From contig JAJXUF010000165.1 of NCBI GenBank assembly GCA_021783175.1, positions 1 through 6,517 on the forward strand: a stretch of DNA of 6,517 nucleotides. Direction: 5' to 3'. The DNA comes from Pseudomonadota bacterium. Lineage in GTDB: Bacteria > Pseudomonadota > Gammaproteobacteria > Acidiferrobacterales > UBA6901. The notes beneath the pieces are model-generated. The model had not been told where the DNA came from. It worked only from the letters and a program-made list of their open reading frames with translations, and ran no database searches. This document shows positions 6,500 to 6,517 of the stretch, one piece after another. Position 1 is the stretch's first letter, and each line of letters starts with the position of its first letter. A program made the translations under genes and the position numbers.

Positions 6500-6517
6500 G
6501 AAGAGGGAAGAGGGAAG
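6500..6517. repeat. Heptamer tandem repeat upstream of gatA, cut by the window edge
   Basis: GAAGAGG occurs twice in tandem (6500-6506 and 6507-6513), followed by a partial third copy GAAG (6514-6517) at the edge. On the gatA-sense strand this is a pyrimidine tract (CTTC/CCT units) starting 12 bases upstream of the gatA ATG. The array may continue outside the window. Its function is unknown; such short repeats can change copy number by slippage. Confidence 0.7.

Overview
The window looks like a housekeeping stretch of a Gram-negative proteobacterial chromosome. The best guess is a betaproteobacterium, possibly a Nitrosomonadales/Gallionellaceae-type lineage. That placement rests on the cytochrome bc1 proteins, on GatCAB genes and on a moderate-to-high GC coding style. 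It is an inference from the look of the proteins, not from a search.

Layout. Bases 1-92 hold the last codons of a plus-strand gene, perhaps a short-chain dehydrogenase. A non-coding region (93-265) follows, with a plausible sigma70-type promoter at 192-220. Then comes a tight plus-strand operon for the cytochrome bc1 complex: petA (Rieske Fe-S protein, 266-778), petB (cytochrome b, 791-2029) and petC (cytochrome c1, 2026-2664). All diagnostic cofactor ligands are present. Together the three subunits oxidise quinol, pump protons by the Q cycle and reduce periplasmic cytochrome c. The Rieske protein is compact and has an unusual His where a Pro normally sits in cluster-binding box II.

A strong 12-bp hairpin at 2764-2792, A-rich on one side and U-rich on the other, ends the pet operon and the opposing operon. 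From there to the right edge everything is on the minus strand. In transcription order the genes are gatA (6488-5037), a DUF3050-family gene (5029-4229) and gatB (4229-2778). GatA and GatB are subunits of the tRNA-dependent amidotransferase that converts Glu-tRNA(Gln) and/or Asp-tRNA(Asn) to the amidated forms. gatC would be expected just beyond the right edge.

The most noteworthy item is the DUF3050 gene inserted between gatA and gatB. It has a 7-nt gap to gatA and a 1-nt (or 4-nt) stop/start overlap with gatB, so it is almost certainly co-transcribed and probably translationally coupled. Its sequence suggests an all-helical, heme-oxygenase-like protein with several conserved-looking His/Asp/Glu residues that could bind metal. 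Its function is unknown. Apart from this the window is ordinary core metabolism; I see no mobile element, CRISPR array, RNA gene or defence system.
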